This document shows, in pieces, positions 19,591 to 28,174 of a DNA stretch of 64,000 nt. Position numbers and translations under genes: made by a program. This DNA is from Betaproteobacteria bacterium (lineage in GTDB: Bacteria; Pseudomonadota; Gammaproteobacteria; Burkholderiales; Casimicrobiaceae): NCBI GenBank assembly GCA_016720425.1, contig JADKKQ010000003.1, positions 496,001-560,000 of the forward strand. Direction: 5' to 3'. The notes under the pieces were generated by a model. It was not told the origin of the DNA, ran no database searches, and was given only the letters and a program-made list of their open reading frames with translations. The stretch's first letter is position 1. The number at the start of each line of letters is the position of its first letter.

Positions 19591-19712
19591 CGGCGCGCCG
19601 CCGACGCCTTCCTGTCACCTCCGGCAGGTGCGGCGCGGCAGCGGCCGGCGTTAGCTTTCTCCCGACGGCCGGCGCCCCCTGCCCGGCCGCCACCGCGACT
19701 CGGGAGGCCCGC

Positions 19713-20360
19713 ATGAAAATCCTTGTCATCGACGATCACCCGCTGATCCTCGACGCCCTCAAGCAGTTGCTGCCGCACCTCGCCAGCGGCATCGAGGTCC
19801 GCGCGGCCGCGCACGCCGGCGAGGCGGTCGCGATCCTCGACGACGAGCCGGACGTCGCGCTGGTGCTGCTCGACCTCGCGCTGCCGGGAACGCGAGGGCT
19901 CGACCTCCTCGCCGACTTCATGCTCGACTATCCCGGCGTCCCGGTCGTCGTCCTCTCCGCCACCCACGATGACGCGACCGTCAACGCCGCGCTGGCCGCG
20001 GGCGCGCGCGGCTTCATCGCCAAGACGGCCAGCGCGAGCGCGCTGCTCGAGGCGCTGCGGCAGGTGCTCGACGGCCTCGTCTGCCGTGCCGCCGATCCGG
20101 CGCGGATGCCCGACGGCGACGGCGCGCGCATCGGCCCGGCGGCGCTGGGACTCACCACGCGCCAGGCGGACGTGCTGCGCTTGCTGATCCAGGGCAAGCC
20201 CAACAAGCTCATCTGCCGCGCCCTGCGCCTGTCCGAGGGCACCGTCAAGGTCCACGTCAGCGCGATCCTCAAGGCGCTGCACGTCGGCTCGCGGACGCAG
20301 GCGGTCGCCGAGCTCGCACGCCGCGGCATCCACGTCGACACGCTGTTCCGCGCGCACTGA
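19713..20360 (+). CDS. LuxR/NarL-family two-component response regulator
   Basis: This 215-residue regulator has an N-terminal receiver domain (VIDDHPLILDALKQLL; phospho-acceptor Asp in VLLDLALPG; conserved Lys in FIAKT). The C-terminal LuxR-type helix-turn-helix is recognisable from LTTRQADVLRLLIQGKPNK and LSEGTVKVHVSAILKAL. A GGGAGG ribosome site precedes the ATG. It follows the MacAB-type genes by 122 bases and precedes a hybrid histidine kinase by 99 bases on the same strand. That kinase is its likely partner, and the pump may be a target; both are inferences from proximity. Confidence 0.93.
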   Translation: MKILVIDDHPLILDALKQLLPHLASGIEVRAAAHAGEAVAILDDEPDVALVLLDLALPGTRGLDLLADFMLDYPGVPVVVLSATHDDATVNAALAAGARGFIAKTASASALLEALRQVLDGLVCRAADPARMPDGDGARIGPAALGLTTRQADVLRLLIQGKPNKLICRALRLSEGTVKVHVSAILKALHVGSRTQAVAELARRGIHVDTLFRAH

Positions 20361-20459
20361 GAGGGAACCCAGGGCGAGGCGCTATCGGGTGGATGGGGAG
20401 GAGGGGAGAAGGGCAACGCGCGCAGCAGATTCATTCACCGGTTCTGACCCGGGGCCGGC

Positions 20460-22379
20460 ATGCCTGCGCCCAGTGACGCCGCGGTGCCGCTGCTCGCCCG
20501 CGCCCTCGCCGACGAGGTCGCGACGCTGTTCGCGTCGTGGCAGCGGACGACGCTGTCGATGCTGCTGGGCGCGCTGATCTTCTCGGTCGTCATGGCCGAC
20601 ACGGCGCCGGCCGCGGGGCTCGCGCTGTGGATCGCCGCGATACTCGCCAACCAGGCCTGGCGCGCGGCGCTGGCGCGTGCCTATCACCGCGCGCGCCCGC
20701 CGCCGTCCGCGGCGCGGCGCTGGGGCGCGCGCTGGGCGCTGGGCTCCTTCGTCGCCGGCGGGCTCTGGGGCGCGGCAGCCGTGTGCTTCTATCCCGCGTC
20801 GCCCGCGCACCAGGCGCTGCTGATCGTCTGCCTGTTCGGCGTGGCGCTCGGCGGCCTCAACCTCACCGCCGTCTACAAGCCGTCGTTCTACGGCTTCGTG
20901 CTGCCGGCGCTGCTGCCGCTGATCCTGCGCGTGGCCTCGGGCGGCGACGACGTGCACCGATCGATCGCCGCCGTGATGAGCGTCGTGCTGCTGTTCCTGC
21001 TGGCTTTCGGCCACCAGGTCAATGCGCTGCTCACCCGCTCGCTGATGATCCGCCACGAGAACACCGACCTCATCGCCGAACTCAAGGCCCAGACCGACGC
21101 CGCCCAGGGCGCCCGCACCGCCGCCGAGAACGCGAACCGCGCCAAGAGCCAGTTCCTCGCCGCCGCCAGCCACGACCTGCGCCAGCCGCTGCACGCGCTC
21201 GGGCTGTTCGCGGCGGCGCTGGCGCTCAGGCTGCGCGACGCCGACCTGCGGCCGCTGGTCGGCAGCATCAACGCCTCGGTCGAGGCGCTGGAGCGGCTGT
21301 TCGCCCAGCTGCTCGACCTCTCGCGCCTCGAAGCGGGAGCGCTGCAGGCCGTGGTGACGCCGCTGCCGCTCGCTCCGCTGCTCGAACGCCTGGCCGCCGA
21401 CTTCGGGCCGCAGGCCGAGGCGAGCCGGCTGCGGCTGCGCATCCGCGCGACGCCGCTCTGGGTCGCCTCCGACCCGGTGCTGCTGGAGCGCATGCTGCGC
21501 AATCTGGTCAGCAACGCGCTGCGCTACACGCACGCGGGTGGCGTGCTGGTCGGCGCGCGGCGGCGCGGCGGCGCGGTGCGCATCGACGTCGTCGATACCG
21601 GCGTGGGCATCGCCCCCGGCGACCGCGAGCGCGTCTTCGGCGACTTCGTCCAGGTGTCCGCCGCCCCGCGCCACCACGCCGGGGGGCGCGGCATGGGGCT
21701 GGGCCTGGCGATCGTGCGCCGGCTGGCCGATCTGCTCGACCACCGGCTGGAGCTCGCCTCGGCGACCGGGCGCGGCTCGCGGTTCTCGATTCTGCTGCCA
21801 GTCGTGGCGCCGGCGCCCGCCGCTGCGCGGTCTGCGGCCCCGGCGCGCGTCGCCGTGAGCGAGCCGCGGTCGGCGCCGCCGTTCGCGAACTGCTGCATCG
21901 TCGCCATCGACGACGATCCCGCCGTCCTGGCGGCCATGCGCGCGCTGTTCGAGACCCGTGGCGGCAGAGTGATCGCCGCCGTGGATGCCGAGCAGGCGCA
22001 GGAGGCCCTCGATCCCTCGGCACTCGCCGGCATCGACCTGATCGTCGCCGACCTGCGCCTCGCCGAGGGTCGCTCGGGTGTGGACGAGATCGCCCGCCTG
22101 CGCGCCGCCGCCGGGCACGCGATTCCGGCGTTGATCGTCTCCGGCGACACCGGCGACCCGGCGCCGGGAGAGGTCCGCGCCGCCGGCTTGACGCTGCTGC
22201 CGCCGAAGCCGCTGGTGCCGGCGGCGCTGGAAGTCGCGGCGATTGCAGCGATCGGCCGGCGCCAGGCTGCTAGCTGCGAGGTTCGGCGGGCCGCCCCTTC
22301 ATCCGCTGCCGGAACCCTTCGGCCCGGTTCACCCGCTGGCTCAGGAATTCCCGCACCACCGCCTTCTGCTCGGGCGTGA
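20460..22379 (+). CDS. Hybrid sensor histidine kinase/response regulator
   Basis: The N-terminal 190 or so residues form about six membrane helices without a large external domain. A short coiled coil leads to the HisKA domain with phospho-acceptor His in AASHDLRQPLHALGLF, then an ATPase domain (NLVSNALRYT, DTGVGIAPGDRERVF, GMGLGLAIVRRL). A C-terminal receiver (VAIDDDPAVLAAMRALFE; Asp in IVADLRLAE; Lys in LPPKPLVP) completes a hybrid kinase. The recognisable receiver ends near base 22255, but the frame continues to 22379, adding a Pro/Ser/Ala-rich tail and running 110 bases into the convergent Spy-like gene. The tail may be real or may reflect lack of stop codons in GC-rich DNA or an undetected indel. 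Confidence 0.9.
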   Translation: MPAPSDAAVPLLARALADEVATLFASWQRTTLSMLLGALIFSVVMADTAPAAGLALWIAAILANQAWRAALARAYHRARPPPSAARRWGARWALGSFVAGGLWGAAAVCFYPASPAHQALLIVCLFGVALGGLNLTAVYKPSFYGFVLPALLPLILRVASGGDDVHRSIAAVMSVVLLFLLAFGHQVNALLTRSLMIRHENTDLIAELKAQTDAAQGARTAAENANRAKSQFLAAASHDLRQPLHALGLFAAALALRLRDADLRPLVGSINASVEALERLFAQLLDLSRLEAGALQAVVTPLPLAPLLERLAADFGPQAEASRLRLRIRATPLWVASDPVLLERMLRNLVSNALRYTHAGGVLVGARRRGGAVRIDVVDTGVGIAPGDRERVFGDFVQVSAAPRHHAGGRGMGLGLAIVRRLADLLDHRLELASATGRGSRFSILLPVVAPAPAAARSAAPARVAVSEPRSAPPFANCCIVAIDDDPAVLAAMRALFETRGGRVIAAVDAEQAQEALDPSALAGIDLIVADLRLAEGRSGVDEIARLRAAAGHAIPALIVSGDTGDPAPGEVRAAGLTLLPPKPLVPAALEVAAIAAIGRRQAASCEVRRAAPSSAAGTLRPGSPAGSGIPAPPPSARA

Positions 22380-22833
22380 ACGTCGCATAGAGCTGCAGCC
22401 AGTCGTCGCGGACCTTCCTCCGCGCCGCCAGGTTGGCGGCCTGCACCTCGTCGGCGACGCTCGCCGCGGCGGCAAGATCCGGCTCGGCCTTGGCCAGCTG
22501 GGCGCGCAGCGCGGCGCGCGCCCGCTCGTGATTGGCGCGGCCGGCCTCGCGCGCGGATTTGCCCTGCGCGACCAACTGGTCGAAGCGCTGCTGCTGCGCG
22601 GGGTCGAGGTTGAGCTGGGGCTTCAGCGTTGCCAGCGCTTGCCCCATCAACGCATCGCCGGGGCCGCCCGCCCGGCCCGGCCCGCCGTGACCCCAGTGAC
22701 CGCCGGGGCCGCCGGGGCCGCCGAACGCCGACGCGCTGACCGCGACGCCGAGCGTCAAGGCCAGAATCGCCGCTGCGGTTGCCGTCGCCCGGCGTGCGTC
22801 GTGGAGGAGATTGAGAGAGCTGTCGCGTGTCAT
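22270..22833 (-). CDS. Spy/CpxP family periplasmic protein
   Basis: This small exported protein of 187 residues has a signal peptide (hydrophobic AILALTLGVAVSASA, cleaved near residue 36) and a Gly/His/Pro-rich linker. A helical domain follows with the LTxxQ-type motifs LDPAQQQRFDQL and FTPEQKAVVREFL. Spy and CpxP are ATP-independent periplasmic chaperones or envelope-stress feedback proteins; the His-rich linker could bind metal. The ATG at 22833 follows an AAAGGA ribosome site. It is divergent from an OmpR/EnvZ-type pair, the same arrangement as cpxP and cpxRA in enterobacteria, so regulation by that pair is likely. Confidence 0.88.
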   Translation of the reverse strand: MTRDSSLNLLHDARRATATAAAILALTLGVAVSASAFGGPGGPGGHWGHGGPGRAGGPGDALMGQALATLKPQLNLDPAQQQRFDQLVAQGKSAREAGRANHERARAALRAQLAKAEPDLAAAASVADEVQAANLAARRKVRDDWLQLYATFTPEQKAVVREFLSQRVNRAEGFRQRMKGRPAEPRS

Positions 22834-22994
22834 CGTGGGTCCTTTGTTCTGCGCTGGTTCGGGGAGATGCCGGTGGATGCCGGCCGGAAGCCGCTCGTCG
22901 CCGCAGCGCTTCCGTAACGTTCGACCCGATTGTCGCGTGACGTTCCGCTGCACGGAGTGCGGCTTTGCAACCGGAAGTTGCGATCCGGGCGTGG

Positions 22995-23012
22995 CGTTAC
23001 AATCCGTTACAA
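22995..23012. promoter_or_regulatory. Tandem CGTTACAA direct repeat, candidate operator of the OmpR-type regulator
   Basis: The octamer CGTTACAA occurs at 22995-23002 and again at 23005-23012, a period of 10 bases, in the 221-base gap between the Spy-like gene and the two-component pair. OmpR/PhoB-family regulators bind direct repeats spaced by one helical turn. A related inverted element, CGTAACG, lies at 22913-22919, nearer the Spy-like gene. The repeat is read directly; assigning it to this regulator is inference. Confidence 0.55.
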
Positions 23013-23054
23013 CTTCCCGCCGCCTTGCCGCGCCTTCGCGGCGTTTAATCGCTC

Positions 23055-23826
23055 ATGGCCGTCAAGCCTGCTCCCACCCGCATCCTGGTCGTCGACGACG
23101 ACGTGCGCCTGCGCGACCTCCTCTCGCGCTACCTGACCGAGCAGGGGTTCCAGGTCGCGACGCTTCCCGGACGCGCGCGACGTCGACAAGAAGCTGCAGC
23201 GCGATCCGCCGCACCTGCTGGTGCTCGACCTGATGCTGCCCGGCGAGGACGGCCTGGCCGTCTGCCGGCGCCTGCGCGGCAACGGCGAAACGGTGCCGAT
23301 CGTCATGCTGACCGCCAAGGGGGAGGACGTCGACCGCATCGTCGGGCTGGAGATGGGCGCCGACGACTACCTGCCCAAGCCGTTCAATCCGCGCGAACTC
23401 GTGGCGCGGATCAACGCCGTGCTGCGGCGGCAGACCGAGCGCCTCGCGCCCGGCGCCCCGACCGCCGACGGCAAGGCGCTGTTCGGGCCGTTCGAGCTCG
23501 ACCCCGCCGCACGCACGCTGACCCGCGACGGCAAGACGATCCACCTCACCACCGGCGAGTTCTCGCTGGTGAAGGTCTTCGTCGCCCATCCGCGCCAGCC
23601 GCTCGCCCGGGAGAAGCTGATGCTCCTCGCCCGGGGGCGGGACCACGACGTGTTCGACCGTGCCATCGACGTCCAGGTGTCGCGACTGCGCAAGCTGATC
23701 GAAGCCGACCCGGCCAAGCCGCGTTTCCTGCAGACCGTCTGGGGCTTCGGCTACACCTACGTGCCGGACGAGAGCGCGCCGGCCAGCCCCGGGCCGCCGG
23801 CCGCGGACGACCGGACACCCCCTTGA
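23055..23826 (+). pseudogene. OmpR/PhoB-family response regulator, single-base frameshift in the receiver domain
   Basis: The frame starts with a receiver domain (RILVVDDDVRLRDLLSRYL) and after TEQGFQVATLP changes frame. From about 23170 the correct sequence (DARDVDKKLQRDPPHLLVLD) and everything to the stop at 23826 lie one base out. Removing one C from the CCC at about 23166-23169 restores an uninterrupted OmpR-type protein of about 256 residues with phospho-Asp in LVLDLMLPGEDG, Lys in LPKPFNP and a winged-helix domain (LTTGEFSLVKVF through VWGFGYTY). All other conserved residues are intact. The kinase gene follows with a TTGA overlap and is intact, so a sequencing indel is as likely as inactivation. 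Confidence 0.85.
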
Positions 23827-25139
23827 CGCTGCTGCCGCGTTCGCTGTTCGGCCGCCTCGCGCTGCTGCTGCTCGCGGTCGTCGTCGTCGCCATGGCGGCG
23901 ACCATCCTGCTGTTCCGCCAGGACCGCGCGGCGCTGCTCGCACGCCAGTTCAGCGACACCAAGATCGTGCAGCTGCAGGCGGTGCGCGCGGCGCTGGCGG
24001 CCGCCGATCCGCGCGAGAGCCGCGAGACGCTCCAGCGCATCGGCCGCGAGTACGGCGTGCGCATCATTCCCGACGGCGAACGGCGGATGATGGGCGGCAA
24101 CGCCACCCTCAGCCCGATGATGCTGGAGTTCGAACAGCGGCTGCGCGAGGGGCTCGGGCCGGGCACCGAGTTGCGGCTCGCGCCTGGACGCGGACTGCTG
24201 ATGGTCAAGGTCGAGGCCGGCAGCGGCCACTATTGGGTCGGCTTCGCGCTGCCGCCGCGCCCGCAGGCCGAGGACGTGCCGTCGCGGGCGGCGATCTGGA
24301 GCCTGCTGGTCGCCGCGCTGCTGCTCGTCGCCGCCTTCTTCTACGCGCGGCACCTTGCCCGTCCGCTGCGCGAACTGTCCGCGGCGGTCGAGCGCGTCGG
24401 ACGCGGGGAATCGCCGGATCCGCTGCCCGAAAACGGACCGTCGGAGATCGCCAACCTCAATCGCGGGTTCAACCGGATGACGGCGAATCTGCGGCAGCTG
24501 GAGCACGACCGCGCATTGCTCCTGGCCGGCGTGTCGCACGACCTGCGGACGCCGCTGGCGCGGTTGCGCCTCGGAATCGAGATCGGTGCCGGCGACGAGG
24601 CGCTGCGTGCCGGCATGGCCGACGACATCGACGAGATGGACCGGATCATCGGCCAGTTCCTCGAGTTCGCCCGCGGCAGCCAGGAGTCGGCGCAGGAGCT
24701 GCGCGACCCGACCGAACTCGTGCGCGCGGCCGTCGAGCGCTACGTGCGCAGCGGGCGCGACGTGCGCCTGTCCGCCGGCAGCGTGCCGCCGGTGCCGCTG
24801 CGGCCCACCGCGTGGTCGCGGCTGGTCGCCAACCTGATCGACAACGCGCTGGCCTACGGCGCGCCGCCGGTCGAGGTGTCGACCTACGTCGCCGACGGCC
24901 GTTGCGTGCTCGACGTCGCCGATCGCGGACCCGGCATCGCGCCGGCCGACGTCGAGCGGCTGAAGCAGCCGTTCACCCGCGCCAGCGCGGCGCGCAGCGA
25001 TGCCCACGGCGTCGCCGGCGCCGGACTGGGCCTCGCGATCGTCGAGCGCATCGCCCGGCTGCACGGCGGCCGCTTCGACCTGCTGCCGCGCGACGGCGGC
25101 GGCACCGTCGCCCGGGTGGCGATTCCGCTCGCCGGGTGA
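23823..25139 (+). CDS. Sensor histidine kinase (EnvZ-type)
   Basis: This protein of 438 residues has a first helix (about 10-30), a periplasmic sensor of about 130 residues, a second helix (about 160-178), a HAMP domain and a HisKA domain with the phospho-acceptor in GVSHDLRTPLARLR. The ATPase domain contains NLIDNALAYG, DRGPGIAPADVERL and GAGLGLAIVERI. No ATG lies near the expected N-terminus; the TTG at 23823 overlaps the regulator stop (TTGA) and gives MTLLPRSLFGRL, a normal EnvZ-type beginning, implying translational coupling. Its partner is the frameshifted OmpR-type regulator upstream. Divergence from the Spy/CpxP-like gene suggests an envelope-stress role. Confidence 0.9.
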   Translation: MTLLPRSLFGRLALLLLAVVVVAMAATILLFRQDRAALLARQFSDTKIVQLQAVRAALAAADPRESRETLQRIGREYGVRIIPDGERRMMGGNATLSPMMLEFEQRLREGLGPGTELRLAPGRGLLMVKVEAGSGHYWVGFALPPRPQAEDVPSRAAIWSLLVAALLLVAAFFYARHLARPLRELSAAVERVGRGESPDPLPENGPSEIANLNRGFNRMTANLRQLEHDRALLLAGVSHDLRTPLARLRLGIEIGAGDEALRAGMADDIDEMDRIIGQFLEFARGSQESAQELRDPTELVRAAVERYVRSGRDVRLSAGSVPPVPLRPTAWSRLVANLIDNALAYGAPPVEVSTYVADGRCVLDVADRGPGIAPADVERLKQPFTRASAARSDAHGVAGAGLGLAIVERIARLHGGRFDLLPRDGGGTVARVAIPLAG

Positions 25140-25153
25140 CCGCGCGCCAAAGC

Positions 25154-25636
25154 TCAGCCGCGGCCCAGCAGCAGCGCCGTCGCCAGCGCGGCGATGCCCT
25201 CGCCGCGACCGGCGAAGCCCAGGCCTTCGGTCGTCGTCGCCTTGACGCTGACGCAGCCGAGCGCACAGCCCAGGTCAGCGGCGATGTGCTCGCGCATTGC
25301 CGCCACGTGGGGGGCGACCTTCGGCGCCTGCGCGATGACGGTGACGTCGACGTTGCCGACGGCGTAGCCCGCGTCCGCGGCGAGGCGGCCGACGTGGCGC
25401 AGCAGCGCGCGGCTGTCCGCGCCCTGCCAGCGCGCGTCGGTGTCGGGGAAGTGCCGCCCGATGTCGCCCAGCGCCAGCGCACCCAGGATGGCGTCGCACA
25501 GCGCGTGCAGCAGCACGTCGGCGTCGGAGTGGCCGGCGAGGCCCAGCGGGTGCGGGATCTCGACGCCGCCGAGGATGAGCTTGCGTCCCGGGACCAGCGC
25601 GTGGACGTCGAAGCCGTTGCCGATGCGCACGTTCAT
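25154..25636 (-). CDS. ispF: 2-C-methyl-D-erythritol 2,4-cyclodiphosphate synthase
   Basis: IspF converts CDP-methylerythritol 2-phosphate to methylerythritol 2,4-cyclodiphosphate, releasing CMP, in the MEP isoprenoid pathway. The 160-residue product has the zinc-site motif GNGFDVHAL at the N-terminus, HSDADVLLHALCDAILGA near residue 40, and the C-terminal TTTEGLGFAGRGEGI signature. The ATG at 25636 overlaps the ispD stop by 4 bases (ATGA), so both enzymes are co-translated. It is the last gene of the minus-strand run that starts at glcD. Confidence 0.96.
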   Translation of the reverse strand: MNVRIGNGFDVHALVPGRKLILGGVEIPHPLGLAGHSDADVLLHALCDAILGALALGDIGRHFPDTDARWQGADSRALLRHVGRLAADAGYAVGNVDVTVIAQAPKVAPHVAAMREHIAADLGCALGCVSVKATTTEGLGFAGRGEGIAALATALLLGRG

Positions 25637-26367
25637 GTGTCCTCGTCGGGCAGGGAGAGAACCGCCGCCGCGAGCGCGAGATCGGCGGCATAGGTGAGCT
25701 TGATGTTGCGCGCGCTGCCGACGACGAGCCGCGGCATGGCGCAGGCGCCGGTCGCGGCCAGCGCTTCGACGGCGGCCGCCTCGTCGGTCGCCGCCGCCGC
25801 CACGGGCAGCGCCAGCGCCGCGCGCAGGACGGCGCAGCGGAACATCTGCGGCGTCTGCGCCTGCCAGAGCCCTTGCCGGTCCTCGGTGCTGCGCACGCGC
25901 GGCGGCGCCCCCTCCGGCCCCGCCGGCTGCGCGCGCTTCAGCGTGTCGGCGACCGGCACCGCGAGCAGGCCGCCGACCGCGTCGCCGTCGAGCTCGGCAA
26001 TGAGGCGCCGCAGCGCCGCGCGCGGCACGCAGGGGCGCGCGGCGTCGTGGACGAGGATCCAGTCGTCGGCCCGGCAGCGCGGCGCCAGCTGCGCCAGCGC
26101 GTTGGCGACGGTCGTCGCCCGCGTCGGGCCGCCGCAACGCTGCACCTCGACGTCCGGCCGCGCCTCGATCAGCCGCGCGTAATGGGCGTCGTCGGGAGCG
26201 AGCACGACGACCGTCGCCGCCGGCTGCAGCACCGACCGCAGCCGGTCCAGCGTGCGCGCGAGCACCGGGCGCCCGGCGAGGTCGGCGTACTGCTTGGGCA
26301 GGGCACCGCCGAAGCGGCTGCCGCCCCCGGCCGCCGGCACGACGACGAACAGCCGCGCCGCCGTCAC
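25633..26367 (-). CDS. ispD: 2-C-methyl-D-erythritol 4-phosphate cytidylyltransferase
   Basis: IspD joins CTP and methylerythritol 4-phosphate to give CDP-methylerythritol. The nucleotide-binding motif VPAAGGGSRFGGALPKQY starts at about residue 8; HDAARPCVP and a C-terminal TDEAAAVEALA block are conserved. The chosen GTG at 26367 gives 244 residues, a normal length, and overlaps the stop of the upstream acetyltransferase gene by GTGA; no ATG is available nearby. Overlaps on both sides (26364-26367 and 25633-25636) tie GNAT, ispD and ispF into one translational unit. Internal segment RAQPAGPEGAPPR is a species-specific loop. Confidence 0.95.
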   Translation of the reverse strand: MTAARLFVVVPAAGGGSRFGGALPKQYADLAGRPVLARTLDRLRSVLQPAATVVVLAPDDAHYARLIEARPDVEVQRCGGPTRATTVANALAQLAPRCRADDWILVHDAARPCVPRAALRRLIAELDGDAVGGLLAVPVADTLKRAQPAGPEGAPPRVRSTEDRQGLWQAQTPQMFRCAVLRAALALPVAAAATDEAAAVEALAATGACAMPRLVVGSARNIKLTYAADLALAAAVLSLPDEDT

Positions 26368-26843
26368 CGCGCTGCCTCGTCGAGCAGCAGCGCGATGCGC
26401 TCCTCGTCGAGCGGCCGGAAGCCCAGCCGCTCGTAGAACCGCCAGGCGCCGACGTTGGCGCGATGACAGCCGCAGTCGATCCGCGTGTGCCCGCGCGCCG
26501 CGAGATGACGGCCGAGCGCGCGCAGCATCGTCGCGCCGACGCCGCGGCGCTGCCAGTCGGCCGCCACCGTCACGTCGTCGAGCTTCGCCACCAGCGTGCC
26601 GCGCGAGGTCGAAATCGCGTGACAGCAGACGCAGGCGCCGATCGCGCGCCGCCCGGGGCCGTCCTCGGCGAGGGCCAGCCAGACGAAGCCGATTTCCGGT
26701 CGGGCCAGGAACAGCTCGAGCGCGCGTTCGAGCGCGGCGAGCCCACCGTCGCCGTAGACGCCCGCCGACGCCCGGTAGTGCCGGTCGGCGGCGAGAAAGG
26801 CGGACAGCAGCGCGAGCGCCGCGTCCCGCGTCCCGCGGGTCAT
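26364..26843 (-). CDS. GNAT family N-acetyltransferase
   Basis: This 159-residue protein has the GNAT fold. The acetyl-CoA pyrophosphate-binding motif is visible as DDVTVAADWQRRGVGATML (core RRGVGA), followed by the C-terminal ANVGAWRFYERLGFRPLDEE typical of the superfamily. The substrate is unknown; these proteins acetylate amino groups on small molecules, antibiotics or proteins. The ATG at 26843 is 71 bases after glcF, and its stop overlaps the ispD start (GTGA). Placement between glycolate oxidation and isoprenoid genes does not point to a clear function. Confidence 0.87.
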   Translation of the reverse strand: MTRGTRDAALALLSAFLAADRHYRASAGVYGDGGLAALERALELFLARPEIGFVWLALAEDGPGRRAIGACVCCHAISTSRGTLVAKLDDVTVAADWQRRGVGATMLRALGRHLAARGHTRIDCGCHRANVGAWRFYERLGFRPLDEERIALLLDEAAR

Positions 26844-26914
26844 CGCCTCGCAGCGGACGGGACCCCGCGGGTCGGGACGACGCGCCGTCAAGCCGCCACC
26901 TGCACCCGCCGCGG

Positions 26915-28168
26915 CTAGCGGGCGACCGGCGGCCGGACGCCGCCGACCATCCGCTCGTCGAGCAACTCGATCCAGTGCCGGACCGGCTGCGCCGCCGCTT
27001 CGGCAAGATGCGTCAGGCAGCCGATGTTCGCGGTCGCGATCACTTCCGGCCGCTCGGCCGAAAGCGCCTCGACCTTGCGCCGGCGCAGTTCGGCGGCCAG
27101 TTCGGGCTGCAGCACCGAATACGTCCCCGCGGAGCCGCAGCACAGGTGGGCGTCGCGCACCGGCACCACCTCGAGGCCCATCGCCGCCAGGATCTCCTCG
27201 ACCCGGCCCTTCAGCTGCATCCCGTGCTGCAGCGTGCACGGCGGATGGAACGCGACCCTCTGCGCGCCGCGGTCCATGGCCACGCGCGGCGCGATCTGCG
27301 GCCACAGCGCGGCGACGACCTCGACGGTGTCCTTCGCCAGCGCGGCGACGCGCGCCGCCTTGGCCGCGTAGGCGGGGTCGGCGCGCAGGAAGTGCCCGTA
27401 GTCCTTGACCATCACGCCGCAGCCGCTGGCGGTGACGACGATCGCCTCGGCCCCGCGCTCGACCTGCGGCCACCAGGCGTCGATGTTCCGCCGCGCCAGC
27501 GCCCGTCCGTCGTCGGTGGCGTCGAGGTGGTGCGGGAGCGCGCCGCAGCACCCGCCGCCGCCGACCTTCAGCAGCGAGATGCCGACACGGTCGAGCACCC
27601 GCGCCATCGCCGCGTCGATGCCGGGCGCCAGCGCCGGCTGCACGCAGCCTTCGAGCACCAGCATCCGGCGCGGGTGCCGCGCGGGCGGCCAGACGCCCGC
27701 CGGCGCGCCAGCGGGGACCTTCGCGGCCAGCGCCTGCGGCAGCAGCGGACGAAACGCCCGCCCCAGCGCCACCGCGGCGCCGAACAGCGGCTTGGCCAGC
27801 AGCGTCTGCCGCAGCGCCCACCGCGTCGCCTGCTCGGCCGCCGGGCGCGGCGCGCGGGCATCGACCACGTGGCGCCCGATGTCCAGCAGGCGGCCGTACT
27901 CGACGCCCGACGGGCAGGTGGTCTCGCAACTGCGGCAGGTCAGGCAGCGATCGAGGTGCAGGCGCGTCTTCGCCGTCGGCGTCGCGCCCTCGAGCACCTG
28001 CTTGATGAGGTAGATGCGCCCGCGCGGCCCGTCGAGCTCGTCGCCGAGCAGCTGATAGGTCGGACAGGTCGCGGTGCAGAACCCGCAGTGCACGCAGCGC
28101 CGCAGGATCGCGTCGGCTTCGCGGCCTTCGGGCGTGTCGCGGATGAAATCGGCGAGCTGGGTCTGCAT
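26915..28168 (-). CDS. glcF: Glycolate oxidase iron-sulfur subunit GlcF
   Basis: GlcF passes electrons from the flavin subunits GlcD/GlcE to the respiratory chain during oxidation of glycolate to glyoxylate. The 417-residue protein has two ferredoxin-type [4Fe-4S] motifs, CVHCGFCTATCP (about residue 25) and CLTCRSCETTCP (about residue 75). Two CCG-type cysteine-rich domains contain GGGCCGALPHHL (about 190) and LCCGSAGTYS (about 340). Its length matches E. coli GlcF (407). It starts 6 bases after glcE, and the three glc subunits are all present in this operon, though split by two extra genes. Confidence 0.95.
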   Translation of the reverse strand: MQTQLADFIRDTPEGREADAILRRCVHCGFCTATCPTYQLLGDELDGPRGRIYLIKQVLEGATPTAKTRLHLDRCLTCRSCETTCPSGVEYGRLLDIGRHVVDARAPRPAAEQATRWALRQTLLAKPLFGAAVALGRAFRPLLPQALAAKVPAGAPAGVWPPARHPRRMLVLEGCVQPALAPGIDAAMARVLDRVGISLLKVGGGGCCGALPHHLDATDDGRALARRNIDAWWPQVERGAEAIVVTASGCGVMVKDYGHFLRADPAYAAKAARVAALAKDTVEVVAALWPQIAPRVAMDRGAQRVAFHPPCTLQHGMQLKGRVEEILAAMGLEVVPVRDAHLCCGSAGTYSVLQPELAAELRRRKVEALSAERPEVIATANIGCLTHLAEAAAQPVRHWIELLDERMVGGVRPPVAR

Positions 28169-28174
28169 CGGTGG

